Assembly: GCA_050008465.1 (NCBI GenBank)
Contig: JBEKMO010000017.1
Location: 1 to 64,000 of the forward strand
Source: Fen-330 sp050008465
Lineage (GTDB): Bacteria; Acidobacteriota; Terriglobia; Bryobacterales; Bryobacteraceae
Direction: 5' to 3'
Length of the DNA stretch: 64,000 nucleotides
The position numbers and the translations under genes were made by a program. Within the stretch, counting starts at the first letter, position 1. Every line of letters begins with the position of its first letter. The notes under the pieces are model-generated. The model was not told the DNA's origin and made no database searches. It saw nothing but the letters and a program-made list of their open reading frames with translations. Shown here piece by piece: positions 33,438 through 41,961 of the stretch.

Positions 33438-36400
33438 ATGAATATGAACAGAAGGTGGATACCTACGTTTGTGTTGATCGTGGCGATCACCGCGCTCTGC
33501 ACACCAGTCTTCGCACAGTCTCTGATGTCGGGCGACCTCGCCGGTACTTTGACAGACCCGAGCGGTGCGGTCGTCCCGAACGCAACTATCACCCTCAAGA
33601 GTCTCGATACAGGGAGCACCCAGGCCACCAAGACCAATGAGACCGGTTACTATCGCTTCAATCTGTTGAAGCCTGGCCGGTACCAGGTTTCGGTGAGCCA
33701 GGCCGGCTTCCAGGGGATAGAGCGCCCGGTAACCGTCGCCATCGGTCAGATCGTCAACGCCAACCTGGCGCTCGAAGTCGGCCAGAACACGCAGGTCGTC
33801 GAGGTCACGGCGGCCGAGCCGCTGGTGAGCCTCGAACCGAGCATGAACACGCCCTTCACGCAGGCTGAGATGGCGCAATTGCCGAGCGCCGGCGGTGACA
33901 TCACCAACATCGCCTTCACCGCTCCGGGCGTGGTCGTCAACGTGACGGCCGGGTACGGCAACTTCACCGTCAACGGTCTGCCGGCTACCTCGAACCTGTT
34001 CACGGTCAACGGCGAGAACGACATGGACCCGTACTTCAACATCAACAACACGGGCGCCACCAACCTCACCCTCGGCCAGAATGAGATCCAGGAGGCCACC
34101 GTCATCACCAACCCGTATGCCGGCCAGTACGGCCAGCTTTCGGGTGCGCAGGTCAACTATGTCACGCGGTCCGGAAGCAACGCGTTCCATGGCAACACCC
34201 AGTATTGGTGGAACGGGCGGGCGATGAACGCCAACAACTGGTTCAACAATGCCAGCGACACCCCGCGGGCGTTCTCGAACGCAAACCAGTGGGCAGGCGC
34301 CGTTGGCGGTCCTATCCGCAAGAACAAGACCTTCTTCTTCGTGAACACTGAAGGTATGCGCTTCGTTCTGCCCAACGTTATTACGACGTACATTCCGACC
34401 TCGGCGTTCGCCAATGCGGTTCTGGCCAACGTTCAGGCCAAACAGCCGAACGAAGCCGCGACCTACAAGAAGATGTTCGACCTGTATGCGGGCGCTCCGG
34501 GCGCGGGCGCCGCGACGCCCATGGCCAACAGCAGTTACTGCAAGTCGCTGGTCCTGCCCGGCTTCAATCCGACGACGCAGGCCTGCGAGGCCAAGTTCCA
34601 GGCGACGCCGACCTCGCTTGCTTCCGAGTGGATCCTGAGCGCCAGGGTGGACCAGAAGATCACTGACAAGGACGAGTTCTTCTTCCGCTACAAGGGGGAC
34701 CACGGCCTGCAGCCGTCGTACATCGACCCGATCAGCCCCAACTTCAACGCCAACTCGGTCCAGCCGGCGTGGGACACCCAGGCTCACGAGACGCACGTCT
34801 TCGGTCCGAAGTCGACCAACGAGTTTATGGCCACATTAAGTCACTACGTGGCCCAGTTCCAGCAGGATCACGCGGCGGCGTACAGCACCTTCCCGTACGA
34901 TGTGATCAACTCCGGAGCGGTGCCGTTTACGGGAATCAACTTGATGCGCTCCTTCCCGCAGGGCCGCAACATCACGCAGTACCAGTTCATCGACGACGTC
35001 ACGCTGAATCACGGCGCGCACAATTTGAAGTTTGGAGCCAATTTCCGCCGCTACGACGTCAGCGACCACAACTTCTTCTTCAACTACCCCGCTGTCTATT
35101 TTGGCTACACCTCCGATGGCTTGCAGAAGTTCGCCAACGGCCTCGGTTACCAGTTCCGGCAGAGAAAGAACCTGGCGAGCGATGTTCCGATCGCGATGTG
35201 GGGCTTGGGCCTTTATGCGCACGACGATTGGCACGTCACCCCGAAGTTTAAGGTGACTCTCGCACTGCGCGCCGAGCGCAACTCCAACCCCGTGTGCCAG
35301 TTCAACTGCTTCGCGAACCTCACTGGCGCCTGGTCGAGCCTGGCCAGCGTGAACAGCGCGAACCCCGGCAGCGTCCCCTATTCGAGTGACATCACTGCCG
35401 GCCAGCACCGGGCATACCCGGGTGTGGACAAGATCGATTGGTCGCCCCGTGTCGGCTTCAGTTGGTCTCCCAGCAGCAATAACAAGACGGTCGTCAGTGG
35501 CGGCTTCGGCATCTTCTACGACGGTCCCCCTGCCAGTCTGGTGGACAACCTGCTCACCAACCCGCCGGTGGTCATCGACATCCGCGTCCGGCCCACGGCC
35601 GGCGTGTTGGGCTTCGACCCGGCCGGTGGGTTGGCGACCTGGACCGCCTCGGCGAATGCTTTCAACCTCCAGCAGAACTTCACCCAGATATCCGCGGCAG
35701 TCAAAGCGGCGGGTGGTATCTTTGCCGTTCCGGCCATCACGTCCATCTCTGGCATCATCAAAGCTCCGCAGTGGAAAGAGTGGAACGTGCAAATCCAGAG
35801 GGAGCTGGCCCCCTCGCTGGTTGCGGCGGTGAACTACGTCGGCAACCGCGGCGCCAACATCCCGTACAACAACACTCTCCTGAACGTCTATGACGCGTAC
35901 GGAATCTTCCCCAACTCCTTGCCATCGGCTCCCAAGGTGCCGAACTATGGGCAGGTGAACCAGTGGCAAACCGGCGCCATCTCGGCCTACGACGGTCTGA
36001 CCGTTAGCTTTCGCAAGCAGTTCTCGCACTGGGTTTCGGCCCACTTCAGCTACACGTGGTCCCACAACCTCGATGAGGCCTCTAACGGCGGCGTCTCTAC
36101 TTATGGCGACTCTCTGTTTGGACAGTTCAATCCCGCCAGCCTCCGCTCGAGCAACTACGGGAGTTCGGATTACGACTTCCGTCACAGCTTCGTCGCCGAC
36201 TGGGTGGTCAATCCGAGCTTCCAGGCCAGCAGTCCGGTCGTGAAGCACCTGATCAACGGGTGGCAGTGGTCGGGCAAGTGGTTCTGGCGCAGCGGACTCC
36301 CGTTCTCCATCATCGACGGGAACTGGAACGGCGGCCTGGGCAACAGCAACGCGACGCTTCTGGCTACGCCCATCGGTGGCAATGCGGAGGGCAATTGCGG

Positions 36401-36770
36401 CAGAGCGGCCGTCGACACACCTTGTCTGAACCCCGCCGCATTCCTCGACAGCGCATCCGACAGCTTCAATGGGTTCAACGCGTTCTCCTCGCAGACGCGC
36501 AATCAGTACCGCGGACCGAGCTTCTTCGACATTGACATGAGCCTGTTCAAGAACTTCAAGTTCAAAGAGCGGGTGTCGCTGGGCGTGGGCGTGCAGGCGT
36601 TCAACGTGTTCAACACCCCGCACTTCGATAACCCAGACCACAATCTGGGCAGCTCGACGTTCGGTATGATCACGGGGGTAGTAGGTAACCCGACGACGCC
36701 CTACGGCAACTTCCTCGGCTTCGACTCTTCGCCGCGTGTGGTTCAGCTCACGGCTAAGCTGCAGTTCTAG
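33438..36770 (+). CDS. Oar-like TonB-dependent receptor with carboxypeptidase-regulatory-like domain (1)
   Basis: This is an outer-membrane protein of 1110 residues. It has a signal peptide (TFVLIVAITALCTPVFAQS), an N-terminal CarboxypepD_reg-like beta-sandwich near residues 30-110 (GDLAGTLTDPSGAVVPNA, YYRFNLLKPGRYQVSVSQAG), a plug domain (FTVNGLPATSNLFTVNGEND) and a large barrel with the typical GGPIRKNKTFFFVNTEG and FSYTWSHNLDEASN phrases. It ends in AKLQF, with a C-terminal phenylalanine as the BAM signal asks. Such Oar-like receptors are abundant in Acidobacteria and are thought to take up glycans or peptides. The ATG at 33438 has AAAGGA in front. A transcription terminator follows the stop. 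Confidence 0.88.
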   Translation: MNMNRRWIPTFVLIVAITALCTPVFAQSLMSGDLAGTLTDPSGAVVPNATITLKSLDTGSTQATKTNETGYYRFNLLKPGRYQVSVSQAGFQGIERPVTVAIGQIVNANLALEVGQNTQVVEVTAAEPLVSLEPSMNTPFTQAEMAQLPSAGGDITNIAFTAPGVVVNVTAGYGNFTVNGLPATSNLFTVNGENDMDPYFNINNTGATNLTLGQNEIQEATVITNPYAGQYGQLSGAQVNYVTRSGSNAFHGNTQYWWNGRAMNANNWFNNASDTPRAFSNANQWAGAVGGPIRKNKTFFFVNTEGMRFVLPNVITTYIPTSAFANAVLANVQAKQPNEAATYKKMFDLYAGAPGAGAATPMANSSYCKSLVLPGFNPTTQACEAKFQATPTSLASEWILSARVDQKITDKDEFFFRYKGDHGLQPSYIDPISPNFNANSVQPAWDTQAHETHVFGPKSTNEFMATLSHYVAQFQQDHAAAYSTFPYDVINSGAVPFTGINLMRSFPQGRNITQYQFIDDVTLNHGAHNLKFGANFRRYDVSDHNFFFNYPAVYFGYTSDGLQKFANGLGYQFRQRKNLASDVPIAMWGLGLYAHDDWHVTPKFKVTLALRAERNSNPVCQFNCFANLTGAWSSLASVNSANPGSVPYSSDITAGQHRAYPGVDKIDWSPRVGFSWSPSSNNKTVVSGGFGIFYDGPPASLVDNLLTNPPVVIDIRVRPTAGVLGFDPAGGLATWTASANAFNLQQNFTQISAAVKAAGGIFAVPAITSISGIIKAPQWKEWNVQIQRELAPSLVAAVNYVGNRGANIPYNNTLLNVYDAYGIFPNSLPSAPKVPNYGQVNQWQTGAISAYDGLTVSFRKQFSHWVSAHFSYTWSHNLDEASNGGVSTYGDSLFGQFNPASLRSSNYGSSDYDFRHSFVADWVVNPSFQASSPVVKHLINGWQWSGKWFWRSGLPFSIIDGNWNGGLGNSNATLLATPIGGNAEGNCGRAAVDTPCLNPAAFLDSASDSFNGFNAFSSQTRNQYRGPSFFDIDMSLFKNFKFKERVSLGVGVQAFNVFNTPHFDNPDHNLGSSTFGMITGVVGNPTTPYGNFLGFDSSPRVVQLTAKLQF

Positions 36771-36790
36771 GCTGCCGGAAAGCTTCTGTG

Positions 36791-36836
36791 AGACCCGGCC
36801 CGCGTTCGCTGGAACGCGCGGCCGGGTCTTTTTTTC
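36791..36836 (+). terminator. Rho-independent terminator after receptor 1
   Basis: AGACCCGGCC (36791-36800) pairs with GGCCGGGTCT (36820-36829), extended by CGCG on both sides of a loop around TTCGCTGGAA, and is followed by a run of seven T. This is a textbook intrinsic terminator 20 bases after the stop codon. Confidence 0.9.
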
Positions 36837-36839
36837 TTG

Positions 36840-37457
36840 TCACGGGCTCGAAGTCCGCCAGGCCATCCGCGGCCCCGGCGCCAGGCGCCATTGCGCGCCC
36901 TTCACGAACAACCTGCCGGCACCGGGGATTCCCGACGCGACGCCGATCTGTGTCCCGGAGTGCTCCGGCAGTGGAATCTCCGTTGAGGGTATCGAACCCG
37001 AGAGACCGACAATATTGCTGTTGCCGGCTTGCAGGCCCCCTGTCCGTTTAATCTGGGCGCCGGTACGTGCCTCCAGCAGCTCAGCACGAAACTCCGCCCG
37101 GCTGTTTCCCCATCGCATCCCGGTCAATTCGATGCCGAGGAGAAAGCCTCCTGCTCGCGCTTGACGCTCCATACTACGGATGCGCCCAGTGGCGATCGCT
37201 CCCTCGGGAAGAATCGGTTTGCCGCTCCGGCGAACAACCTCGACCACGCGCGCCCGCACCGGATCTCCGATCGTGGCTGTCGCCGAATGGAAGCTGCTTT
37301 CGAGTTCCATTCCGATAGTGAGAGCGGCTGGTAAATCCACGTGCGCGGGCTCAGCTTGGGACGCTTCCGCGGTAAGCCCCGGCGAGCCAAAACTGAGGAT
37401 TCCGCGCGGTACTCCCGGCAGTGCGCAAACTGGATTTTGTTTCGCCGAACCTCGCCC
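36840..37457 (-). pseudogene. Remnant of an exported protein with its 5' end replaced by the repeat block
   Basis: An open frame on the minus strand encodes a protein-like segment, LPAALTIGMELESSFHSATA, GDPVRARVVEVVRRSGKPIL, PEGAIATGRIRSMERQ and FLLGIELTGMRWGNSRAEF, of the kind seen in C-terminal domains of Acidobacteria exported proteins. The frame continues to the right into the duplicated block at 37458-37581 (as far as 37559), whose translation is only the antisense of the GH57 end, so the real N-terminus is missing. The C-terminus ends near the receptor-1 terminator. I infer that the duplicated segment landed in or beside this gene. A start at an internal ATG (near 37311) cannot be excluded. 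Confidence 0.45.
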
Positions 37458-37581
37458 GCCGAGCCGACCGACTGGCCGCTGTAGGGGGCGGTCCGGTTCG
37501 CATGTCACACCTGTAAACCGAGGTTTTTCTACGGGTTCGCACTGTTTCCTCTTGTGCAATCCCAGGCAGGGTGCTAAGGTG
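37458..37581. repeat. Repeat block, copy 2 (fossil GH57 3' end plus promoter)
   Basis: The copy starts GCCGAGCCGACCGACTGG and includes the GH57 stop codon in context, although no GH57 gene lies here. It then matches copy 1 with scattered changes to the 38-base identical core at 37544-37581. It marks a duplication of the border between the GH57 gene and receptor 1. Confidence 0.85.
37552..37580 (+). promoter_or_regulatory. Sigma70-like promoter in front of receptor 2
   Basis: TTGTGC (37552-37557) and TAAGGT (37575-37580) with a 17-base spacer, identical to the promoter of receptor 1. The leader to the receptor start is about 260 bases and holds nothing else I recognise. Confidence 0.5.
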
Positions 37582-37843
37582 AGGGGCTAGGGGACCCGCC
37601 CCGCTTCAGGCGAGGCGTGCTATCGCGCCGGAGGGGTCTTGGTTTTCCAGGGCAACCGGCGCCTCGCGTGTGCCGTTGCTGCGGCAGGGAGGTTCGTCTG
37701 TCGGACCTGCCGATAATTTCGAGGTTCGGGTTTGGACAGCTTGGTGTATAATTATCCGACGGTGGGGTGCGCTATCGCTGGAAAGGCGCCCCCAGAGAAT
37801 GTGTTTCGCGCCAAACTTAAGGGAAAGGATTGCAAGGGGGGTT

Positions 37844-40800
37844 ATGAAACGAAGCAGCAGGGTAGTACTGTTCCTCATGGTAGTTCTGGCGCTGGCGTCA
37901 CTGGCGCTGGCGCAATCCATCAGCGGCGACCTCGTCGGGACGATCTACGACCCGACCGGGGCCGGAATACCAGGTGCGACCATCACGGCCACCAACATTG
38001 CGACGGGAATCACCGCGACTACGACATCGACGAGTACCGGGCAGTACCGCCTTGGCAACCTTGCCGTCGGCGCGTATAAGCTGACGGTTAGCGCCACGGG
38101 ATTCGCCAAGGCCGAGGTGAACAACGTACCGGTCGAACTCAACAAGGCCGGGACCGCCAATGTGACTTTGCAGGTCGGCGAGACCAGCACGGTGGTCGAG
38201 GTGGCGGGCACGGCCGTAACCATCGACACGACCACCGCCCAGGTGCAGACGACCTTCGAAACCCGGCAGTTGGCCGACCTTCCGATAGCCAGCGTCGGGT
38301 CGGGTGTGATCAACCTAGCGCTGCTCTCGGCCGGCGTCGGCTCCAGCGGGGCGGTGGGCGTCGGGACCGGCCCGTCGGTGGGCGGGCAGCGGCCGCGCAA
38401 CAACAACTTCACGATCGAGGGCATCGACAACAACAGCAAGAGCGTCACCGGCCCGCTGGTGTACCTTCCAAACGATGCGGTCGCGGAGTTCACCATGCTC
38501 TCCAACCAGTTCTCGCCCGAGTACGGACACTCGACCGGCGGGCAGTTCAACCAGATTCTGAAGAGCGGCGGGAACGAGTTCCACGGGGTGGGCTACGAGT
38601 ACTTGCAGAACCGGAATCTGAACGCCGCGGACCAGTTGTCGATTGTGGACGCGGTGGATCCGCATCCCCGCTATGACAACAATCGTTTCGGGGGCAATAT
38701 CGGCGGCCCGATCAAGAGGAACAAGCTGTTCTTCCTGTTCGGCTACGAGTACGAACCGATCGGCAAGTCCGGATCGCCCGGGCAGATCTTCGCGCCGACC
38801 CAGGCAGGCTACACGGCGCTGGCCAGCATTTCCGGAGTCTCCTCGAATAACCTGGCGGTATTGAAGCAGTATCTGCCTCCTGTTGCGACGGCGGTCGATC
38901 CCTCGGCGACGCCGAATGGAGCATACCCGGTGGTGGCTGGCAAGACGATCGAGGTGGGACAGATGTCGGTCCTGTCGCCGAGCTTCACGAACTACTCAAC
39001 CTACTACGGTTCGGTGGACTACAACATCAGCGAGAAGGACAGCCTGCGGGGCCGGATTATTGTCGTCAAGGCCAGCTTCATCGACACCGCTGCTAGCTTG
39101 CCGGTGTTCTTCACCATGACGCCGAACAACAACTACCTGGCGACGTTCTCGGAGTTCCACAACTTCTCGCCCAGGGTTACGAACGAATTCCGGCTGGGCT
39201 ACAACCGCAACTACAATGTCTATACGGTTGGATCGCAGACGTTTCCCGGTCTGGACGCCTTCCCGAACATTACCGTCGACGAACTGGGGGTCAATATCGG
39301 GCCCGACCCCAACTCGCCGCAAGGCGGAGTCCAGAACACCTACCAGGCTACGGATAACATTTCCTGGAGCAAGGGGAGGCACTCGCTCAAGTTCGGGATC
39401 GACTTTCACAAACTGATCGCTCCGCAGTTCTTCACCCAGCGGGCTCGCGGCGACTACGAGTGGGACACGCTGGAGAACTACCTGACGGACCAGATCCCCT
39501 ACTTCGGCGAGCGGACAACCGGGAACTTCGAGTATTACGGCGACCAGACGCTGACCGGGTTGTACGCCAACGACGACATCAAGGTCCGGCCCGACCTCAC
39601 CATCAACATCGGGCTGCGGTACGAACGGACGACGGTGCCGTATGCCGAGCGCCTGCAAACCGTAAACAGCATTTCTAGTGTTCCGGGGCTGATCACCTTC
39701 GGGGAGCCCAAAGTGTTCAACAAGGGCTTCATGCCGCGCATCGGATTTGCGTGGGCGCCCGGAACCCGCGGCAACACTTCCATCCGCGGTGGCTTCGGGA
39801 TGGGTTACGACCAGTTGTTTGACAACCTCGGGTTGCTGTCGATGGCGCCGCAGTTCCAGCAAACGGTCGACGTGGGCGGCTCGGCGGGTGGCAACTTCCT
39901 GGCGAACGGCGGCATCAAGCCGAACGTTTCGTCGGGAACCTTGAGCCAGGCGGACGCCCGTCGGCTTACCGGCGGTTTCGTCCCCGACCAAAAGCCGCCC
40001 AAAGCCATCCAGTGGAATCTCGGCGTTCAGCACGTATTTAAGGAGAATTACTCCGTCGAAGTGCGCTACCTGGGCACCCGCGGTCTGGACCTGCCGGTTC
40101 AGGACCGGCTCAACGTGCAGGCGGTGGTGACGCCACAGAACGCGCTGCCGTTGTATCTCCAGGCGCCGAGCCAGTCCACTCTGAACGGGTTGACCAGCAC
40201 ACTCGCCCAACTCACCGCCGCTTACAATGCCCATGGGTACTATCTTCCGCAGTACTGGAATGCGGGGTTCCAGAGCAACATCGTGGGGTTCATGCCGATG
40301 GGCAGCTCGACCTATCACGGCCTCGCGCTGCAGGTGACGCGCCGGTTCGCGAACGGCCTGCAATTCGTGGGAGCGTACACCTGGAGCCACAACATCGACG
40401 ACTCGACCGCCGAGGTCTTCAGCACATATACGACTCCCCGCCGGCCCTACGATTTCCAGAACCTGCGGCTTGACCGTTCCGATTCCGCCCTGGATCACCG
40501 GCAGCGTTTCACGTTCACCACGATTTACGACCTGCCGTTCTTCAAACACCATTCCAGTTGGTTCATGAAGAACCTGGTCGGCAACTGGGAGTTCGCGCCG
40601 ATCTTCACGTATCAGACCGGCACCTGGGCCACCGTCCAGAGCTCGATCGACTCGAATCTGAACGGCGACAGCGCGGGAGACCGCACCTATATCAATCCGG
40701 CCGGGACGGTGAATGTGGGTTCCGGAGTCACCGCCTTGACGAACAGCTCGGGCGCTACGGTGGCCTACCTCGTGAAGAACCCCAATGCGCGCTATATCCA

Positions 40801-41116
40801 GACCCCCAAGGGAGTGCTGCCCAACGCGGCTCGCAACACTGAGCACCTCATGCCGATCGATGACCTCGACCTGTCGGTCGTGAAGCGGTTCAACATCACC
40901 GAGCACAAGAGTTTCGAGTTCGGCGCACAGTTCACGAACTTCTTGAACCACCCGCAGTACACCGGGGGGTACCTCAACGACGTGGCTCCCATCGGCTTTA
41001 CGGGCGCCAACGTGCACAACTTCCTCAACCCGACGACGACCACCTTCTATCAGCCCGCCATGGTGTTCTCGAGCAATCCACGTACGCTGCAGGTCTCGGC
41101 GAAGTTCAAGTTCTGA
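37844..41116 (+). CDS. Oar-like TonB-dependent receptor with carboxypeptidase-regulatory-like domain (2)
   Basis: The 1090-residue outer-membrane receptor has a signal peptide (VVLFLMVVLALASLALAQS), a carboxypeptidase-regulatory-like domain (GDLVGTIYDPTGAGIPGATI, GQYRLGNLAVGAYKLTVSAT), a plug (RPRNNNFTIEGIDNNSKSVT) and a barrel with NRFGGNIGGPIKRNKLFFLF and GAYTWSHNIDDSTAEV; it ends in AKFKF. Its organisation parallels receptor 1, but the sequences are well diverged, so the receptors are older paralogues or of separate origin while the promoter block in front of them is nearly identical. The ATG at 37844 has AAGGGGGG ahead; the longer frame from 37670 runs through the leader. A terminator follows. 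Confidence 0.88.
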   Translation: MKRSSRVVLFLMVVLALASLALAQSISGDLVGTIYDPTGAGIPGATITATNIATGITATTTSTSTGQYRLGNLAVGAYKLTVSATGFAKAEVNNVPVELNKAGTANVTLQVGETSTVVEVAGTAVTIDTTTAQVQTTFETRQLADLPIASVGSGVINLALLSAGVGSSGAVGVGTGPSVGGQRPRNNNFTIEGIDNNSKSVTGPLVYLPNDAVAEFTMLSNQFSPEYGHSTGGQFNQILKSGGNEFHGVGYEYLQNRNLNAADQLSIVDAVDPHPRYDNNRFGGNIGGPIKRNKLFFLFGYEYEPIGKSGSPGQIFAPTQAGYTALASISGVSSNNLAVLKQYLPPVATAVDPSATPNGAYPVVAGKTIEVGQMSVLSPSFTNYSTYYGSVDYNISEKDSLRGRIIVVKASFIDTAASLPVFFTMTPNNNYLATFSEFHNFSPRVTNEFRLGYNRNYNVYTVGSQTFPGLDAFPNITVDELGVNIGPDPNSPQGGVQNTYQATDNISWSKGRHSLKFGIDFHKLIAPQFFTQRARGDYEWDTLENYLTDQIPYFGERTTGNFEYYGDQTLTGLYANDDIKVRPDLTINIGLRYERTTVPYAERLQTVNSISSVPGLITFGEPKVFNKGFMPRIGFAWAPGTRGNTSIRGGFGMGYDQLFDNLGLLSMAPQFQQTVDVGGSAGGNFLANGGIKPNVSSGTLSQADARRLTGGFVPDQKPPKAIQWNLGVQHVFKENYSVEVRYLGTRGLDLPVQDRLNVQAVVTPQNALPLYLQAPSQSTLNGLTSTLAQLTAAYNAHGYYLPQYWNAGFQSNIVGFMPMGSSTYHGLALQVTRRFANGLQFVGAYTWSHNIDDSTAEVFSTYTTPRRPYDFQNLRLDRSDSALDHRQRFTFTTIYDLPFFKHHSSWFMKNLVGNWEFAPIFTYQTGTWATVQSSIDSNLNGDSAGDRTYINPAGTVNVGSGVTALTNSSGATVAYLVKNPNARYIQTPKGVLPNAARNTEHLMPIDDLDLSVVKRFNITEHKSFEFGAQFTNFLNHPQYTGGYLNDVAPIGFTGANVHNFLNPTTTTFYQPAMVFSSNPRTLQVSAKFKF

Positions 41117-41137
41117 GCGGATCGGACTAGAGATCCT

Positions 41138-41165
41138 AGGGGAGCCTTCGGGCTCCCCTTTTTCG
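41138..41165 (+). terminator. Rho-independent terminator after receptor 2
   Basis: AGGGGAGCC and GGCTCCCCT form a perfect 9-bp stem around a TTCG tetraloop, followed by five T. It lies 22 bases after the receptor stop. Confidence 0.93.
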
Positions 41166-41223
41166 TTTCTGGTGCGTTCCATCCAGCCACCCGGTTCAGT
41201 TTCCAAACCGACCGGGGCAGCCC

Positions 41224-41901
41224 CTATCTTATTTTGCGGCTCGAGTACTTGTTCAGCAGCGAGATGAACTCGGCGGCCGCGGCGGGCGGCTTGACGTCGC
41301 CCTGGATGATCTGCTTGTTGAGCAGGGGCTTGCCGTACAGGTTCTGGTTGGTGTCCAGATCCTGGCGCAAGGTGGCCCCGGAGAGCGATAAGCCCGCGAA
41401 GACTCCGCGCGAGCGCGACCAGGTCAGGATCTCGGCGCTCATGTAGGCATCGGTCTCGGCGGTGGCGCTACGGCCCACCGGGCCGGCGGCCACCGAAGCG
41501 TCTCCGCCGAGGGTGAACTTGCTCGATAGCAGCCGGTCGGCGCCGCGCTTGTTCATCACCAGCATGAGCACGTCGGTCTCCGAGCCGCCGATCTGAAAGC
41601 CGACGCTGCCGCCCTCGACGCGCACGCCGCCCGGAGCACTCCAACCCGCACCGGCCTTGCGGCACGTGAAGAAGCCGCGACCGTACTTGGCGCCGACGAT
41701 AAACGCGCCTTTCTTCACGCCGGGCACCACCACCACGCACTCCGCCTTGTCCAACAGCGGCTGCGGTACGGCATTATCGGGCGCCTGCATGATCTCCTGC
41801 AACACTTCGGCAGTCCGGCTCAATCGTTCGACGTCGCCTTTTTCGTCGGCGTAGACCAAGGCAACGCTCGCCGCTAGAACCAGGGGAATCGTTCGCATCA
41901 T
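41224..41901 (-). CDS. SYLF / Ysc84-domain lipid-binding protein
   Basis: The 225-residue exported protein has a signal peptide (TIPLVLAASVALVYADE) and the whole SYLF domain: AECVVVVPGVKKGAFIVGAK, YGRGFFTCRKAGAGWSAPGG, GSVGFQIGGSETDVLMLVMN, and LSSKFTLGGDASVAAGPVGR. Eukaryotic relatives bind phosphoinositides; bacterial ones are secreted or outer-membrane-linked with no settled role. The ATG at 41901 has GGAGG 5 bases ahead, with a second ATG right after. The gene converges on receptor 2 and diverges from the topoisomerase-helicase gene. Confidence 0.87.
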   Translation of the reverse strand: MMRTIPLVLAASVALVYADEKGDVERLSRTAEVLQEIMQAPDNAVPQPLLDKAECVVVVPGVKKGAFIVGAKYGRGFFTCRKAGAGWSAPGGVRVEGGSVGFQIGGSETDVLMLVMNKRGADRLLSSKFTLGGDASVAAGPVGRSATAETDAYMSAEILTWSRSRGVFAGLSLSGATLRQDLDTNQNLYGKPLLNKQIIQGDVKPPAAAAEFISLLNKYSSRKIR

Positions 41902-41948
41902 AGTCGCCTCCTATCACTCCAGGTTTACCACAGGCACAGGTGGCTCGG

Positions 41949-41954
41949 TACAAT
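41949..41954 (+). promoter_or_regulatory. -10 box for a leaderless topoIII-recQ transcript
   Basis: TACAAT ends 7 bases before the ATG at 41962; a TTACCA-like -35 (41925-41930) lies 18 bases upstream. The mRNA would begin at or next to the ATG and would exclude the ATG at 41953, which is inside the -10 box. Confidence 0.5.
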
Positions 41955-41961
41955 GCGAGCG

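Noticed and set aside
33006..33441. Two open frames in the leader of receptor 1 as possible leader peptides
   Set aside because: Products are rich in R and G with no hydrophobic or family pattern, and frames are not kept in the second copy of the leader.
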